A DNA stretch of 42,038 nucleotides. Source: an uncultured bacterium (GTDB lineage Bacteria; Planctomycetota; Phycisphaerae; Phycisphaerales; UBA1924). The stretch spans positions 1-42,038 of the forward strand of contig CAJXXI010000002.1 of NCBI GenBank assembly GCA_913062615.1, written 5' to 3'. The notes beneath the pieces are model-generated. The model had not been told where the DNA came from, made no database searches, and saw nothing but the letters and a program-made list of their open reading frames with translations. Position 1 is the first letter of the stretch; each line of letters begins with the position of its first letter. This document shows, one piece after another, positions 1 to 8,025 of the stretch. Position numbers and translations under genes: made by a program.

Positions 1-1404
1 GCCCTTGATGAAAAACAGGAACTCCTCGGTCCCGCCTGCCAGCGCCCCAAACTCGCCGGCGCCGAAAAACGTATAGCCGAGTCCATCCACCGCATCGATC
101 AAACCGAGTCCACCATCCCGCCGATCAAACTCGATGCCGCCCTCAAATGGGCACAGGAAAAAGCAGACCTTCAGTTTGCCCCCCAACAAACCGCCGCCCT
201 CAGTCAGGCATTGCAATCGAAATTCAGCATCATAACCGGAGGCCCCGGCACCGGCAAAACCACCCTCGCCGAGGTCATCGCCAAAGCTACCTCCCGCAGA
301 TTCGTCCGCGAAAACGCCGCATCCGTCGGCGTGAAGCGCATCCGAGAAATCATCGACGACGCCTACCGCATCCTGGGCGACTCGGGCAAACGCACCATCC
401 TCTTCCTCGACGAGATCCACCGCTTTTCCAAATCCCAGCAAGATGTCCTGCTCGCCGATGTCGAACGCGGATTGATCACCCTCATCGGCGCGACCACCGA
501 AAACCCACTCTTCGCGGTCAACGCCGCTCTGATATCACGCTCAACCCTCTTCCGCCTCGAGTCACTCTCCGAAGACGAAACCGTCGAGCTCATCGATAAC
601 GCGATCAATAACCCGCTGGCATTCCCCAATATACACATCACCATCACCGACGACGCCAAACGCGTCTGGGCAATCAAATCCGAAGGCGACGCGAGAAGAG
701 CACTCACCGCGCTCGAAGTCGCGGTTCGCTCAACCCCTGGTTCGTCGATCCAAATCGACAAACAACTCGCCCAAGACTCCATCCAACAGAAGCTCGCCAA
801 CTACGGCTCAGACGGTCACTACGACGCCGCCAGCGCCATGATCAAATCAATCCGAGGCTCCGACCCCGACGCCGCGATCTACTGGATCGCAAGAATGCTC
901 GACGCCGGCGAAGATCCACGCTTTATCTGTAGACGCTTAGCAATCCTCGCAAGTGAAGACATCGGCAATGCTGATCCACGGGCCGTGGTGATTGCGCAGT
1001 CCTGCTGGGACCTCACCGAACGCATCGGCATGCCCGAAGCAAGAATCACCATCGCCCAGTGCGCGACCTATCTGGCGTGTTGTCCAAAATCCAACGCAGC
1101 CTACGCCGCGATCAACGAAGCCCTCGACGATGTCCGCAACAGCCGCGTCCTGCCCGTCCCGATGCACCTACGCGATTCAAACACCTCGCCCCAAGCACAT
1201 TCCGATGGCTCCGGAAAACGCGTACGCGATCTCGAAACCGAAAAATACGAATATTCCCACAACGCCGAATCCCAACTCACCGGCCAAGACTACCTCGGCG
1301 TCGACAAACACTACTACCACCCCAAAGACATCGGCGCCGAACGCATCCTCAAGCAGCACCTCGACGAGGCTCGTCGGCTCAAATCGAAACGAAATAACCC
1401 CTAA
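1..1404 (+). CDS. rarA: RecD2-like/RarA chimeric ATPase, 5' partial
   Basis: The frame is open from base 1, so the true start lies outside the window. Residues 1-88 (counted from base 1) read like the middle of a RecD2-type helicase just before its P-loop: AEKRIAESI, ALKWAQEKA, FAPQQTAAL, then SIITGGPGTGKTT. From residue 89 to the end the protein is RarA (MgsA), the AAA+ ATPase of stalled replication forks: LAEVIAKAT, Walker B LFLDEIHRF (Asp-Glu at 137-138), sensor GATTENP at 163-169, arginine finger R180, and the RarA C-terminal VPMHLRDS and YYHPKDIGAERI segments. The RarA N-terminus (about 50 residues with the VGQ-type motif) is missing. The switch happens inside the Walker A coding bases 238-264, which both families share, so an assembly join at a short repeat is as likely as a real fusion. 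A TTG at 211 would give 397 aa but has no support as a start. Confidence 0.85.
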   Translation, partial: ALDEKQELLGPACQRPKLAGAEKRIAESIHRIDQTESTIPPIKLDAALKWAQEKADLQFAPQQTAALSQALQSKFSIITGGPGTGKTTLAEVIAKATSRRFVRENAASVGVKRIREIIDDAYRILGDSGKRTILFLDEIHRFSKSQQDVLLADVERGLITLIGATTENPLFAVNAALISRSTLFRLESLSEDETVELIDNAINNPLAFPNIHITITDDAKRVWAIKSEGDARRALTALEVAVRSTPGSSIQIDKQLAQDSIQQKLANYGSDGHYDAASAMIKSIRGSDPDAAIYWIARMLDAGEDPRFICRRLAILASEDIGNADPRAVVIAQSCWDLTERIGMPEARITIAQCATYLACCPKSNAAYAAINEALDDVRNSRVLPVPMHLRDSNTSPQAHSDGSGKRVRDLETEKYEYSHNAESQLTGQDYLGVDKHYYHPKDIGAERILKQHLDEARRLKSKRNNP

Positions 1405-1600
1405 CCATCGAACTCGATCTCAGAAGCATTTCAGATGGGACTCGATCTCAAACTGGGCCCGCGAACCAGCGAGGACTTCGTTTTTTTCTGATGTAATCAA
1501 GTGCCGTATTGCCGTAGTCATCTTCAATCTTCTGATCACCCCCCCCGCTTCAAGCGCAAAATAACTGCCTGCACACTCTCCTGATTGCCATTACTGTGAT
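1405..1600. other. intergenic region with no recognised gene
   Basis: No credible coding sequence, tRNA or strong hairpin-plus-T terminator is visible. There is a T7 run at about 1471-1477 preceded only by a 4-bp CGAA/TTCG stem, too weak to call a terminator, and a C8 run near 1540. Confidence 0.5.
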
Positions 1601-1610
1601 CCCGTACGGG
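1601..1610. promoter_or_regulatory. 10-bp perfect palindrome, possible operator
   Basis: CCCGTACGGG is a perfect 10-bp palindrome lying 7 bases upstream of the proposed -35 of the LVIVD protein gene. It is GC-rich inside an otherwise AT-rich stretch. No known regulator is assigned. Confidence 0.25.
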
Positions 1611-1617
1611 AAATCAA

Positions 1618-1646
1618 TTGTGAAGAAATATGTTTACAATTACAAT
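1618..1646 (+). promoter_or_regulatory. predicted sigma-70-type promoter of the LVIVD gene
   Basis: TTGTGA (1618-1623), a 17-base spacer and TACAAT (1641-1646) in a clearly AT-rich segment, 62 bases before the chosen ATG. Each box matches the consensus in four or five of six positions. Confidence 0.4.
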
Positions 1647-1708
1647 AAAATTTATCACAAACCAATACATTGATGTACAATGACATATACAGAGAAAAGG
1701 AATCAAAT

Positions 1709-3709
1709 ATGAAAACCAGCCTCATCTGTTTACTCGCTATATTCTCGGCTTCCTCTTTGACCCTGGCTGACGGAGTTACCTGCCGATCCGGGGATGTACT
1801 TGGTTCATTTGAGACCCAAGGCATATCGCGGGCTGTTGAAGTTGTGGGCACGACAGCCTTTGTACTCGACTCATCCAACCTCCATGTGGTTGATATCTCA
1901 GACCCCCTTGCTCCATCAGTCATTGGCTCGACGGCAATGTCAGGCGTCAATATTGATATGAAGCGGATTGACTCAACCGTGTACATTGCAAATCGCAATA
2001 CGGGTTTGGTGATTGTCGATGTCAGCATCTTGAATAATCCAACAATAATCGGTTTGCTCGACAACCTTGGTCGAACAAAGTTTATTGATGTTGTCGGCAC
2101 GACTGCCTATTTGGCCAATGACACTTCGGAGTTACACATCATTGATGTGTCTACCCCATCGACGCCTGCACTGCTTGGGACCTATACCAGCACCGGAACA
2201 AACCGCGAGGTGGCTGTGGTTGGTTCGAGGGCGTATCTCGCGAGCACGGATATCCACATCATCGATGTCAGCGATCCTGCCCAGCCTGTGTTCTTGGGTT
2301 TGTATGACACCGTTGGGACTGCACTCGATATCTCTGTCATTGACACAACCGCATTCATTGCTGAAAGCTTTGAGGGGCTGTCCATTGTTGACATGAGCGA
2401 TGCGTCATCACCCTCGCTGATCAGCAGATACCCGACCGATGGTTATATCAGTGAACTTTCTGCGGACGGTTCGACTGTATACGCCATCGAGAGCACCAGT
2501 GGCTTGTCAGCTATTGATGTTTCGGATCTCACTTCACCGAGTTTCATCGGGAGTATAAGTCTGCCTACATCGTTTGATTTTTTATCTGTAGGCAATGGAC
2601 TAGCCGCACTGGCAGGTGACTTCAACGGCACAATGCAACTGGTTGATGTTTCCAATCTCGACATCCACGCTCCCGTCGCAAGTTTGATTCCAACCTTTGA
2701 TATGGCGATCAATGTCGCAACAGCAGGCAACTATGCCTATGTCACGGATCGCCAAACGGGACTGCTTGTGTACGATATCACTACACCACTTACACCGATC
2801 CTGATCAGTACGACAAAGATAGATGGATCCGCCTATGACATTGCTGTACAAGACTCTATCGCGTATGTCTGTGGCGGCACTTCAGGGATTCACATCTTTG
2901 ATATCAGCACACCAAGCGCACCATTTTTGATCGGACATAACGACAACTCTGATTTCTCAGAGATTGTTATTGAAGGCCAATATCTCTATGCATTAGGTTT
3001 GCCAAAGATCGGCGTGTTCGATGTCTCTGATCCGACCAATCCGCTGCTCCAAGACACCCATCAGGTAGATGGATACACATCCGAAATGATTGTTCGTGAC
3101 TCGATCATCTACCTCGCCAGCGGCTACACAACGCTGGATATCTTTGACGCCACTGATCCCAAATCCATACAAAGACTCCATAAGGTGAGCATCAACTCTT
3201 ATCCAGAGTTTACCTCAGGGATTGCACTGATGGACAACACCCTCTTTATCAGCACAGATAGCTCTCGCATGCGTGTGTTTGATGTCAGCACCCCGGCGTC
3301 GCCATCCCTTCTTGCGACCTACCCACTCAACTTCAATACTGGAGAAATGGCTGTGGACGGGACTGACCTGATCATGATTGCATCTGGCCTTCAAGTGTAC
3401 GACGCTTCAAACCCGCTGGATTTACAATGGAAGGGCTCGCAACCACTCTTTGGAAGCAAACTCACGCTCGGCGGCTCGCATGCATTTGTCGCATCTGGCA
3501 CCCGAGGGTTCTATGTTGTAGATATCAGCGACTGCGACGACTGCACCGCCGACTTCACCGGCGACGGGACACTAGACTTCTTCGATGTCTCTGCATTCCT
3601 CGGCGCATTCGCTGCACAAGATCCCATCGCCGATTTCAACGACGACGGGGCATGGAACTACTTTGATGTCTCCGCATTCCTCGCAGCTTTCAGTGCCGGG
3701 TGTCCGTAA
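1709..3709 (+). CDS. exported LVIVD beta-propeller protein with dockerin-like C-terminus
   Basis: A 666-residue secreted protein. Residues 1-22 form a signal peptide (MKTSLICLLAIFSASSLTLA). The bulk consists of about 14 LVIVD-type repeats of 40-45 residues, each with a variant of YVAxxxxGLxIVDISDPxxPxLIG; such repeats fold as beta-propeller blades. The last ~55 residues hold two Asp-rich calcium-loop-like units, DFTGDGTLDFFDVSAFLGAF and DFNDDGAWNYFDVSAFLAAF, the dockerin-like tail common on secreted planctomycete proteins. The ATG at 1709 is preferred over 1670 because AGAAAAGGA sits just upstream and a clean signal peptide follows. It ends 5 bases from the convergent hydrolase gene. Role unknown; a cell-surface or extracellular binding protein is the reasonable guess. 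Confidence 0.85.
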   Translation: MKTSLICLLAIFSASSLTLADGVTCRSGDVLGSFETQGISRAVEVVGTTAFVLDSSNLHVVDISDPLAPSVIGSTAMSGVNIDMKRIDSTVYIANRNTGLVIVDVSILNNPTIIGLLDNLGRTKFIDVVGTTAYLANDTSELHIIDVSTPSTPALLGTYTSTGTNREVAVVGSRAYLASTDIHIIDVSDPAQPVFLGLYDTVGTALDISVIDTTAFIAESFEGLSIVDMSDASSPSLISRYPTDGYISELSADGSTVYAIESTSGLSAIDVSDLTSPSFIGSISLPTSFDFLSVGNGLAALAGDFNGTMQLVDVSNLDIHAPVASLIPTFDMAINVATAGNYAYVTDRQTGLLVYDITTPLTPILISTTKIDGSAYDIAVQDSIAYVCGGTSGIHIFDISTPSAPFLIGHNDNSDFSEIVIEGQYLYALGLPKIGVFDVSDPTNPLLQDTHQVDGYTSEMIVRDSIIYLASGYTTLDIFDATDPKSIQRLHKVSINSYPEFTSGIALMDNTLFISTDSSRMRVFDVSTPASPSLLATYPLNFNTGEMAVDGTDLIMIASGLQVYDASNPLDLQWKGSQPLFGSKLTLGGSHAFVASGTRGFYVVDISDCDDCTADFTGDGTLDFFDVSAFLGAFAAQDPIADFNDDGAWNYFDVSAFLAAFSAGCP

Positions 3710-3714
3710 TCAAA

Positions 3715-4749
3715 TCAGTTCAGTTCGTCATAGACCGCACTGATCGCACGCCCACGGATGGACTCGAACCCAAGACCTTCCATGAAATCCCATGTTTTCT
3801 TAGTCGATTCTGACTTGGACACCCCCGTATCAATATCCGTCTGGACATGCTCGATCAGGTTGTTCATGTACTCGAGTTGATCTTGCACGGCTTGCTTGTT
3901 GCCGACCGGGCCGTGCCCGGGGACGACGATCGTGTCATCGTCGCAGAGATCGAGGATAGCCTTGAGCGACTTCGTCCACCCGATCGCGGTGACGCGTGCG
4001 GATGGATCAAAGAACGGGTGCAGCCCAGCGAATACGAGATCGCCGGTGTGGATGATGTTGTCGTTGGCGAAATGGACAACCAGATCGTTGTCGGTGTGCC
4101 CTCTGCCGAAATGGTACATATTGATTTCGGTAGAGCCGAGCGTGAGCGATGCGCCCTCGTCGGGGACACGGTTCTTGGGAGCGATGTCGGCGCGGGTCCA
4201 CGACTCGGCCGCGTCGGCGGCGGCGATGGCGAGCTTGAGCTGTTCGTCGGTACCTTTGTTTCGTTTGATCTGCGCGGGTCCAGCTTTGGCCGACTGCTGG
4301 AACTTTTCAAGCTGATCCTTAATCCGCTCCACCCCCTTCTTATGGGCATACGAATCCGCATGAGGCACAATCAACGCGTTGCCACCGGCATGATCGCCGT
4401 GATGGTGGGTGTTGATGAGCCTGAGATCGAGATGCGCGGGATTGCCCGCGAATGCTTGGGCGTCTTGGAGCAACCCGCCGCCGAGATGAGCAAACTTGGT
4501 GTCGATGAGAAGAACCTGCGTTCCTGAGACCACGACCAGCGAGTTGCCTCCGGTCTTGGCATCGACAAGCGCGTGGAACCCGGGCTTGATCTCATCCCAC
4601 GCGTAGATGAAACTCGGATCATCGTTGGCGAACCCGAATCGGGCGATAGCCGGGGCTGTGAGGGCAGCCGATGCACCTACAGCAGCAAGAATTGCGAGGA
4701 AGTTCCGACGATCAAAATTTCGGTAATCTACGGTTGGTACGGAAGTCAT
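3715..4749 (-). CDS. Tat-exported metallo-beta-lactamase-fold hydrolase
   Basis: The 344-aa protein starts with a twin-arginine signal (DRRNFLAIL, followed by an Ala-rich hydrophobic stretch to about residue 36), so it is probably folded with its metal before export. The metallo-beta-lactamase-fold ligands are present: HHHGDHAGG (about 114-122), GRGHTDND, the HTGD aspartate, and VPGHGPV. The layout resembles the SoxH/quinoprotein-relay-associated and class B-like periplasmic hydrolases rather than RNase Z or glyoxalase II. The substrate cannot be told from sequence. Stops of this gene and the LVIVD gene are 5 bases apart, and it is divergent from efp. Confidence 0.85.
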   Translation of the reverse strand: MTSVPTVDYRNFDRRNFLAILAAVGASAALTAPAIARFGFANDDPSFIYAWDEIKPGFHALVDAKTGGNSLVVVSGTQVLLIDTKFAHLGGGLLQDAQAFAGNPAHLDLRLINTHHHGDHAGGNALIVPHADSYAHKKGVERIKDQLEKFQQSAKAGPAQIKRNKGTDEQLKLAIAAADAAESWTRADIAPKNRVPDEGASLTLGSTEINMYHFGRGHTDNDLVVHFANDNIIHTGDLVFAGLHPFFDPSARVTAIGWTKSLKAILDLCDDDTIVVPGHGPVGNKQAVQDQLEYMNNLIEHVQTDIDTGVSKSESTKKTWDFMEGLGFESIRGRAISAVYDELN

Positions 4750-4838
4750 TGCGTGGTTTCCTGTTTGAATCTGGGCGATTGGGGACTCCTTGAGAAGTGG
4801 AGCATACCAGATCGAGCCCGATTATGCCGACAAATGGG

Positions 4839-4847
4839 TGCTATGAT
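4839..4847 (+). promoter_or_regulatory. extended -10 promoter element of efp
   Basis: TGCTATGAT fits an extended -10 (TG, one base, TATGAT). No good -35 is visible at the usual distance, as expected for extended -10 promoters. Transcription would start near 4854. Confidence 0.4.
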
Positions 4848-4854
4848 GGATACC

Positions 4855-4871
4855 GCGAGTCAACGACTCGC
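4855..4871 (+). other. perfect hairpin at predicted 5' end of the efp mRNA
   Basis: GCGAGTC-AAC-GACTCGC is a perfect 7-bp stem with a 3-base loop. It begins at the position where transcription from the TATGAT box would start, leaving it at the extreme 5' end of a leader of about 67 bases. It could stabilise the transcript or be an operator. Confidence 0.4.
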
Positions 4872-4920
4872 AGCATACAATGAACCAATCACCTCCCCAC
4901 TTCATTCCCCGGATATCACC

Positions 4921-5487
4921 ATGAAAGCAAATGAAATTCGCCCCGGCACCGCTCTTGAACTCAGCGGCAAACTCTTTATCGTCGTCAAAATCGGGCATGT
5001 CAAACCCGGTAAAGGCCCGGCATATATCCAGGCAAAGATGCGAGCGGTCGATGGATCGGGCATGAAGGAACAACGCTTCTCAGGCGCAGAGGTCGTCGAA
5101 GGCACCAGCCTCGACAAACGCGAGATGGAGTTCCTCTACGACGATGGCGAAGGCGGCGGCACCTTCATGGACCTCAAGGACTATGACCAGGTCGAACTCA
5201 AAAAAACCCTCCTCGACGACACACTACTCTACATGGCACCAAACGCAACCTGCACCATTCTCTTTCACGGCGACAGCCCAGTAGCGGTTGAACTCCCCTC
5301 CGCTGTCATCCTGACCATCGCAGATACCGCACCGGGCATCAAGGGCGCTACCGCGACCAACCAGCTCAAAGAAGCCGTCTGTGACACAGGGCTCAAGACC
5401 CGCGTGCCTCCGTTTATTGCAATCGGTGAACTGGTAAAAATCTCGACCGAAGACGGATCCTACATGGCTCGCGTCAAAGAAGATTGA
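4921..5487 (+). CDS. efp: elongation factor P
   Basis: The 188-aa protein matches EF-P over its whole length: N-terminal KOW-like domain with the tip loop HVKPGKGPAY, the central OB domain with MEFLYDDGE, and the C-terminal GLKTRVPPFIAIGE...Y segment. EF-P binds the ribosome between the P and E sites and relieves stalling at consecutive prolines. Lys31 in PGKG is the residue modified in other bacteria; no modifying enzyme (EpmA/B, EarP) is seen in this window. The start at 4921 follows the family; the frame stays open upstream to 4573 but that extension overlaps the divergent gene. No clear Shine-Dalgarno precedes the ATG. Confidence 0.97.
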   Translation: MKANEIRPGTALELSGKLFIVVKIGHVKPGKGPAYIQAKMRAVDGSGMKEQRFSGAEVVEGTSLDKREMEFLYDDGEGGGTFMDLKDYDQVELKKTLLDDTLLYMAPNATCTILFHGDSPVAVELPSAVILTIADTAPGIKGATATNQLKEAVCDTGLKTRVPPFIAIGELVKISTEDGSYMARVKED

Positions 5488-5522
5488 TTTTCCCTTTCGC
5501 AATCAACTAGGAAGACAAACCA

Positions 5523-6059
5523 ATGACTGACTCGAAGCCCAATCTGATCTTGATTGGGCTTCGTGCGTCTGGGAAGTCAACGCTTGGTGCACTGCTCGCA
5601 GATTCACTCAGCGTTGGCTTTGTCGATTTGGATGATGTGACTTCGGCACTACTCAAAGCTGACGGCGCAGGGGCAGCGATCGCAACGCATGGGATCAACA
5701 CCTTCCGCGATGCAGAAGCCAAGGCACTTGAATCTGTGCTGGCACAATCCAATCAAGTCATCGCCCTCGGCGGCGGCACCCCCACCGCTCCAGGCTGCAC
5801 CGCAATGCTTAAAAACAGCACCAGCCGAGTGATCTATCTCCGCGCGCTACCAACGACCCTGCAAGATCGGCTCAAAGCAACCGACAACACCGATCGCCCG
5901 ACACTCGTGGGCAGCGGTGTGATCGATGAAGTCCAGACCCTGTTCGATCAGCGCGATAACTTGTACCGATCGCTTGCCGAATCGGTCATACATGCCGATG
6001 GGCTCTCGCAAGATTCAGCAATGGCTGCCTTAATCGCGGTTGCGAAGGCCGGGATCTAG
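5523..6059 (+). CDS. aroK: shikimate kinase
   Basis: Phosphorylates shikimate to shikimate 3-phosphate in the aromatic amino acid pathway (cytoplasm). The 178 residues carry the P-loop GLRASGKST (12-20), the shikimate-binding DLDD (35-38), Arg62 and Glu65 in FRDAE, the GGGTP motif (83-87) and a lid motif RPTL. AGGAAG at about 5510 is the ribosome binding site. It follows efp by 35 bases. Its stop is shared with the convergent trpF stop through a CTAG palindrome (6056-6059). Confidence 0.95.
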   Translation: MTDSKPNLILIGLRASGKSTLGALLADSLSVGFVDLDDVTSALLKADGAGAAIATHGINTFRDAEAKALESVLAQSNQVIALGGGTPTAPGCTAMLKNSTSRVIYLRALPTTLQDRLKATDNTDRPTLVGSGVIDEVQTLFDQRDNLYRSLAESVIHADGLSQDSAMAALIAVAKAGI

Positions 6060-6697
6060 CTCGCATCGGCAGCACAAACAGCTGCACAGAACTCGGTTAT
6101 TTTCTGCGGATTCTTTACGCCCGGTTCATCCTCAACGCCGCTCGAAACATCAACCGCGAATGGCCGCAGGGTCTTGATGACCTCGCCGACATTGCTCGCA
6201 TCGAGCCCGCCGGCGATGATGATCTTCTTTGGGTAGTCTTTGATGTGCGGGGCGAGCTTCGACCAATCGAAGGTTTCGCCGGTGCCCCCGGCGGAGCCGT
6301 CGATGAGGATCGCGTCGAGCTCTTCGACCTTGGCCCATCGGGTCAGCTGCGAGTTGATGGTCGCGTCTTCGTATTTGAACGCCTTGATCACGCCGGGCCC
6401 GCAGGCGCTGACAACATCGACTGGCTCTTTGCCGTGGAGTTGCATGGTGTGGGTCGGGCATTCGTATTCGAGCGCACAGAACTCTTCAACATCGAGGTCT
6501 TGCACCACGCCGACCGCGCTGACGAAAGGCGGGAGCGAGAACATAATCCCCGCGGCTTCTTTGGGCTCGATAAAGCGAGGTGTGTCTTTGACGAATACGA
6601 ATCCGATCGCATCGGCCCCGGCGTCTATGGCGGCGTTGGCATCTGTAAGCGAGGTGATGCCGCAGACTTTGATTCGGGTGCGTGTGAGGGTGGTCAT
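6056..6697 (-). CDS. trpF: phosphoribosylanthranilate isomerase
   Basis: Third step of tryptophan synthesis: isomerises N-(5-phosphoribosyl)anthranilate. The 213-aa TIM barrel shows KVCGIT near the N-terminus (catalytic Cys), GFVFVKDTPRFI, QLHG, the LIDGSAGGTGETFDW segment (catalytic Asp and phosphate-binding loop), IAGGLDASNV and DVSSGVE(D)EPGVK at the end, all standard. It lies 18 bases downstream of the rhomboid gene and is probably cotranscribed with it; no other trp gene is in the window. It converges on aroK with a 4-base overlap. Confidence 0.97.
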   Translation of the reverse strand: MTTLTRTRIKVCGITSLTDANAAIDAGADAIGFVFVKDTPRFIEPKEAAGIMFSLPPFVSAVGVVQDLDVEEFCALEYECPTHTMQLHGKEPVDVVSACGPGVIKAFKYEDATINSQLTRWAKVEELDAILIDGSAGGTGETFDWSKLAPHIKDYPKKIIIAGGLDASNVGEVIKTLRPFAVDVSSGVEDEPGVKNPQKITEFCAAVCAADAS

Positions 6698-6715
6698 GGG
6701 AGTGTTTCTTTCGTT

Positions 6716-7873
6716 TTAATCGCTCTTTAATGAGCGGATGGCTGCGAGTTCGTTCTCGATAAGTGCTTTGGTTTCTGAATCGGTGATCTTTGACGCAAGT
6801 TCTTCGAGCAGCTCGATCGCCCCGATCGGATCATCAAGATCATGCGCCTGTATACGGGCGAGGAGGATCGTAATGATATTGCGTTCGCTGTCGTTGGGGT
6901 ATGCATCGAGCAACCGAGCGAAGGCATCGGCTGCGTCTTGGCGTTGGTCTGATTGATACAAATGATTCGCGATTTGGTACTGGGCATCGCGGTGCATGGT
7001 CAGGGCTTTGGCGCGATCAGGGAACTTGGCGACCATATCGAGGTACTGACCCGCTGCGTTGTCGAGATCATTGTTCGACACCCGCACCCCGATCTTGGCG
7101 CGTCGCTCGGCGATCTCTGCCGACACAGGATCGAGCTTCTGGTCGGCCTGATACACACCCGCGAGCTTGTGCATCTCGTGGGCGACCCTGAAGTCGGCTC
7201 GGCGTTTTTTCTGCTTGGCGATCGAGAACATGTCGTATTGTTCTTTGGGCAGCAGCTTGGTGATCAAAAGCGTAAAGGACACCACAATACCGAACCCGTA
7301 CCCGCCCAGATGGGCGAGGTTGGCGATGCCGTTGCCTGGGGTGAAGAGCTGTGCACCCAGATCGAGGACGATGAATAGTCCGATGAGCCACCACGCCGGG
7401 ATCATGAATATCCCGATGAAAAAGAAGATCACAAAGCATTTAATCCGGGTGCTGGGGAAAAGGACAAGAAACGCACCCGAAACCGCTGCGATCGCACCAG
7501 AAGCCCCCACCGCGGGATGCATATCGAGCGCGATGTGCGCCAAGCCCGATGCAGCCCCCCCGGCGAGATAAAACAGTATGAACCCAAATCTACCGAATCG
7601 GTCTTCGACCGAAGGGCCAAAGGCAAGTAGGAAGAGCATATTGCCGAAGATGTGCATGTACCCATCGTGAATAAACGCGGATGTGATCGGTTGGTACAGA
7701 TGAAAGTTTGACCTCGAAATCGCTCCAAAGTACCAGATTCGGCTCTCAAGATCAGGATCCGTGTTCGCGAGGATCGCCATTAGAATAAAAACGCCCATAT
7801 TGATCCCAATGAGCACCGGGGTCACCATGGCTTTGCGTTTGGACGGTCGATCTGTTCCCAGCGGAATAAGCAC
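6716..7873 (-). CDS. rhomboid family intramembrane serine protease with C-terminal helical (TPR-like) domain
   Basis: The first ~210 residues form a six-helix rhomboid core: HIFGNMLFLLAFG, the catalytic serine in GASG (Ser125) and the catalytic histidine in NLAHLGG (His188). Rhomboids cut transmembrane helices of client proteins within the inner membrane. The remaining ~175 residues are soluble, helical and rich in Ala/Asp/Arg, with repeat-like stretches (ANHLYQSDQRQDAADAFARL) that look like tetratricopeptide helices, probably a cytoplasmic partner-binding tail. The start at 7873 gives a normal rhomboid N-terminus. It is divergent from citrate synthase and is followed after 18 bases by trpF. 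Client unknown. Confidence 0.9.
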   Translation of the reverse strand: MLIPLGTDRPSKRKAMVTPVLIGINMGVFILMAILANTDPDLESRIWYFGAISRSNFHLYQPITSAFIHDGYMHIFGNMLFLLAFGPSVEDRFGRFGFILFYLAGGAASGLAHIALDMHPAVGASGAIAAVSGAFLVLFPSTRIKCFVIFFFIGIFMIPAWWLIGLFIVLDLGAQLFTPGNGIANLAHLGGYGFGIVVSFTLLITKLLPKEQYDMFSIAKQKKRRADFRVAHEMHKLAGVYQADQKLDPVSAEIAERRAKIGVRVSNNDLDNAAGQYLDMVAKFPDRAKALTMHRDAQYQIANHLYQSDQRQDAADAFARLLDAYPNDSERNIITILLARIQAHDLDDPIGAIELLEELASKITDSETKALIENELAAIRSLKSD

Positions 7874-7929
7874 GGGCAGATCGTACGCTCAAGATCGCGT
7901 GGCATATCGCCTAAGTAAGTGATGATGCC

Positions 7930-7935
7930 TATAAT
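7930..7935 (+). promoter_or_regulatory. -10 box of the citrate synthase gene
   Basis: A perfect TATAAT lies 90 bases before the citrate synthase start in the divergent intergenic region. No convincing -35 is seen at 16-18 bases, so only the -10 is called. Confidence 0.35.
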
Positions 7936-8025
7936 CTCGTCCCGTTCTTTGAGCCGATTTTTCATTTTTGACGGGGCTCACTCTCCGCTTTTTCGCCGAA
8001 TATGGGCATATAAAAGGACTGAACC

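Noticed and set aside
147-599. 150-aa frame overlapping the RecD2/RarA gene
   Set aside because: Out-of-frame shadow: Arg/Pro-rich composition and it runs through RarA motif DNA.
4573-4920. N-terminal extension of efp
   Set aside because: No EF-P has such an extension, and it covers the start of the divergent hydrolase gene and the predicted promoter.
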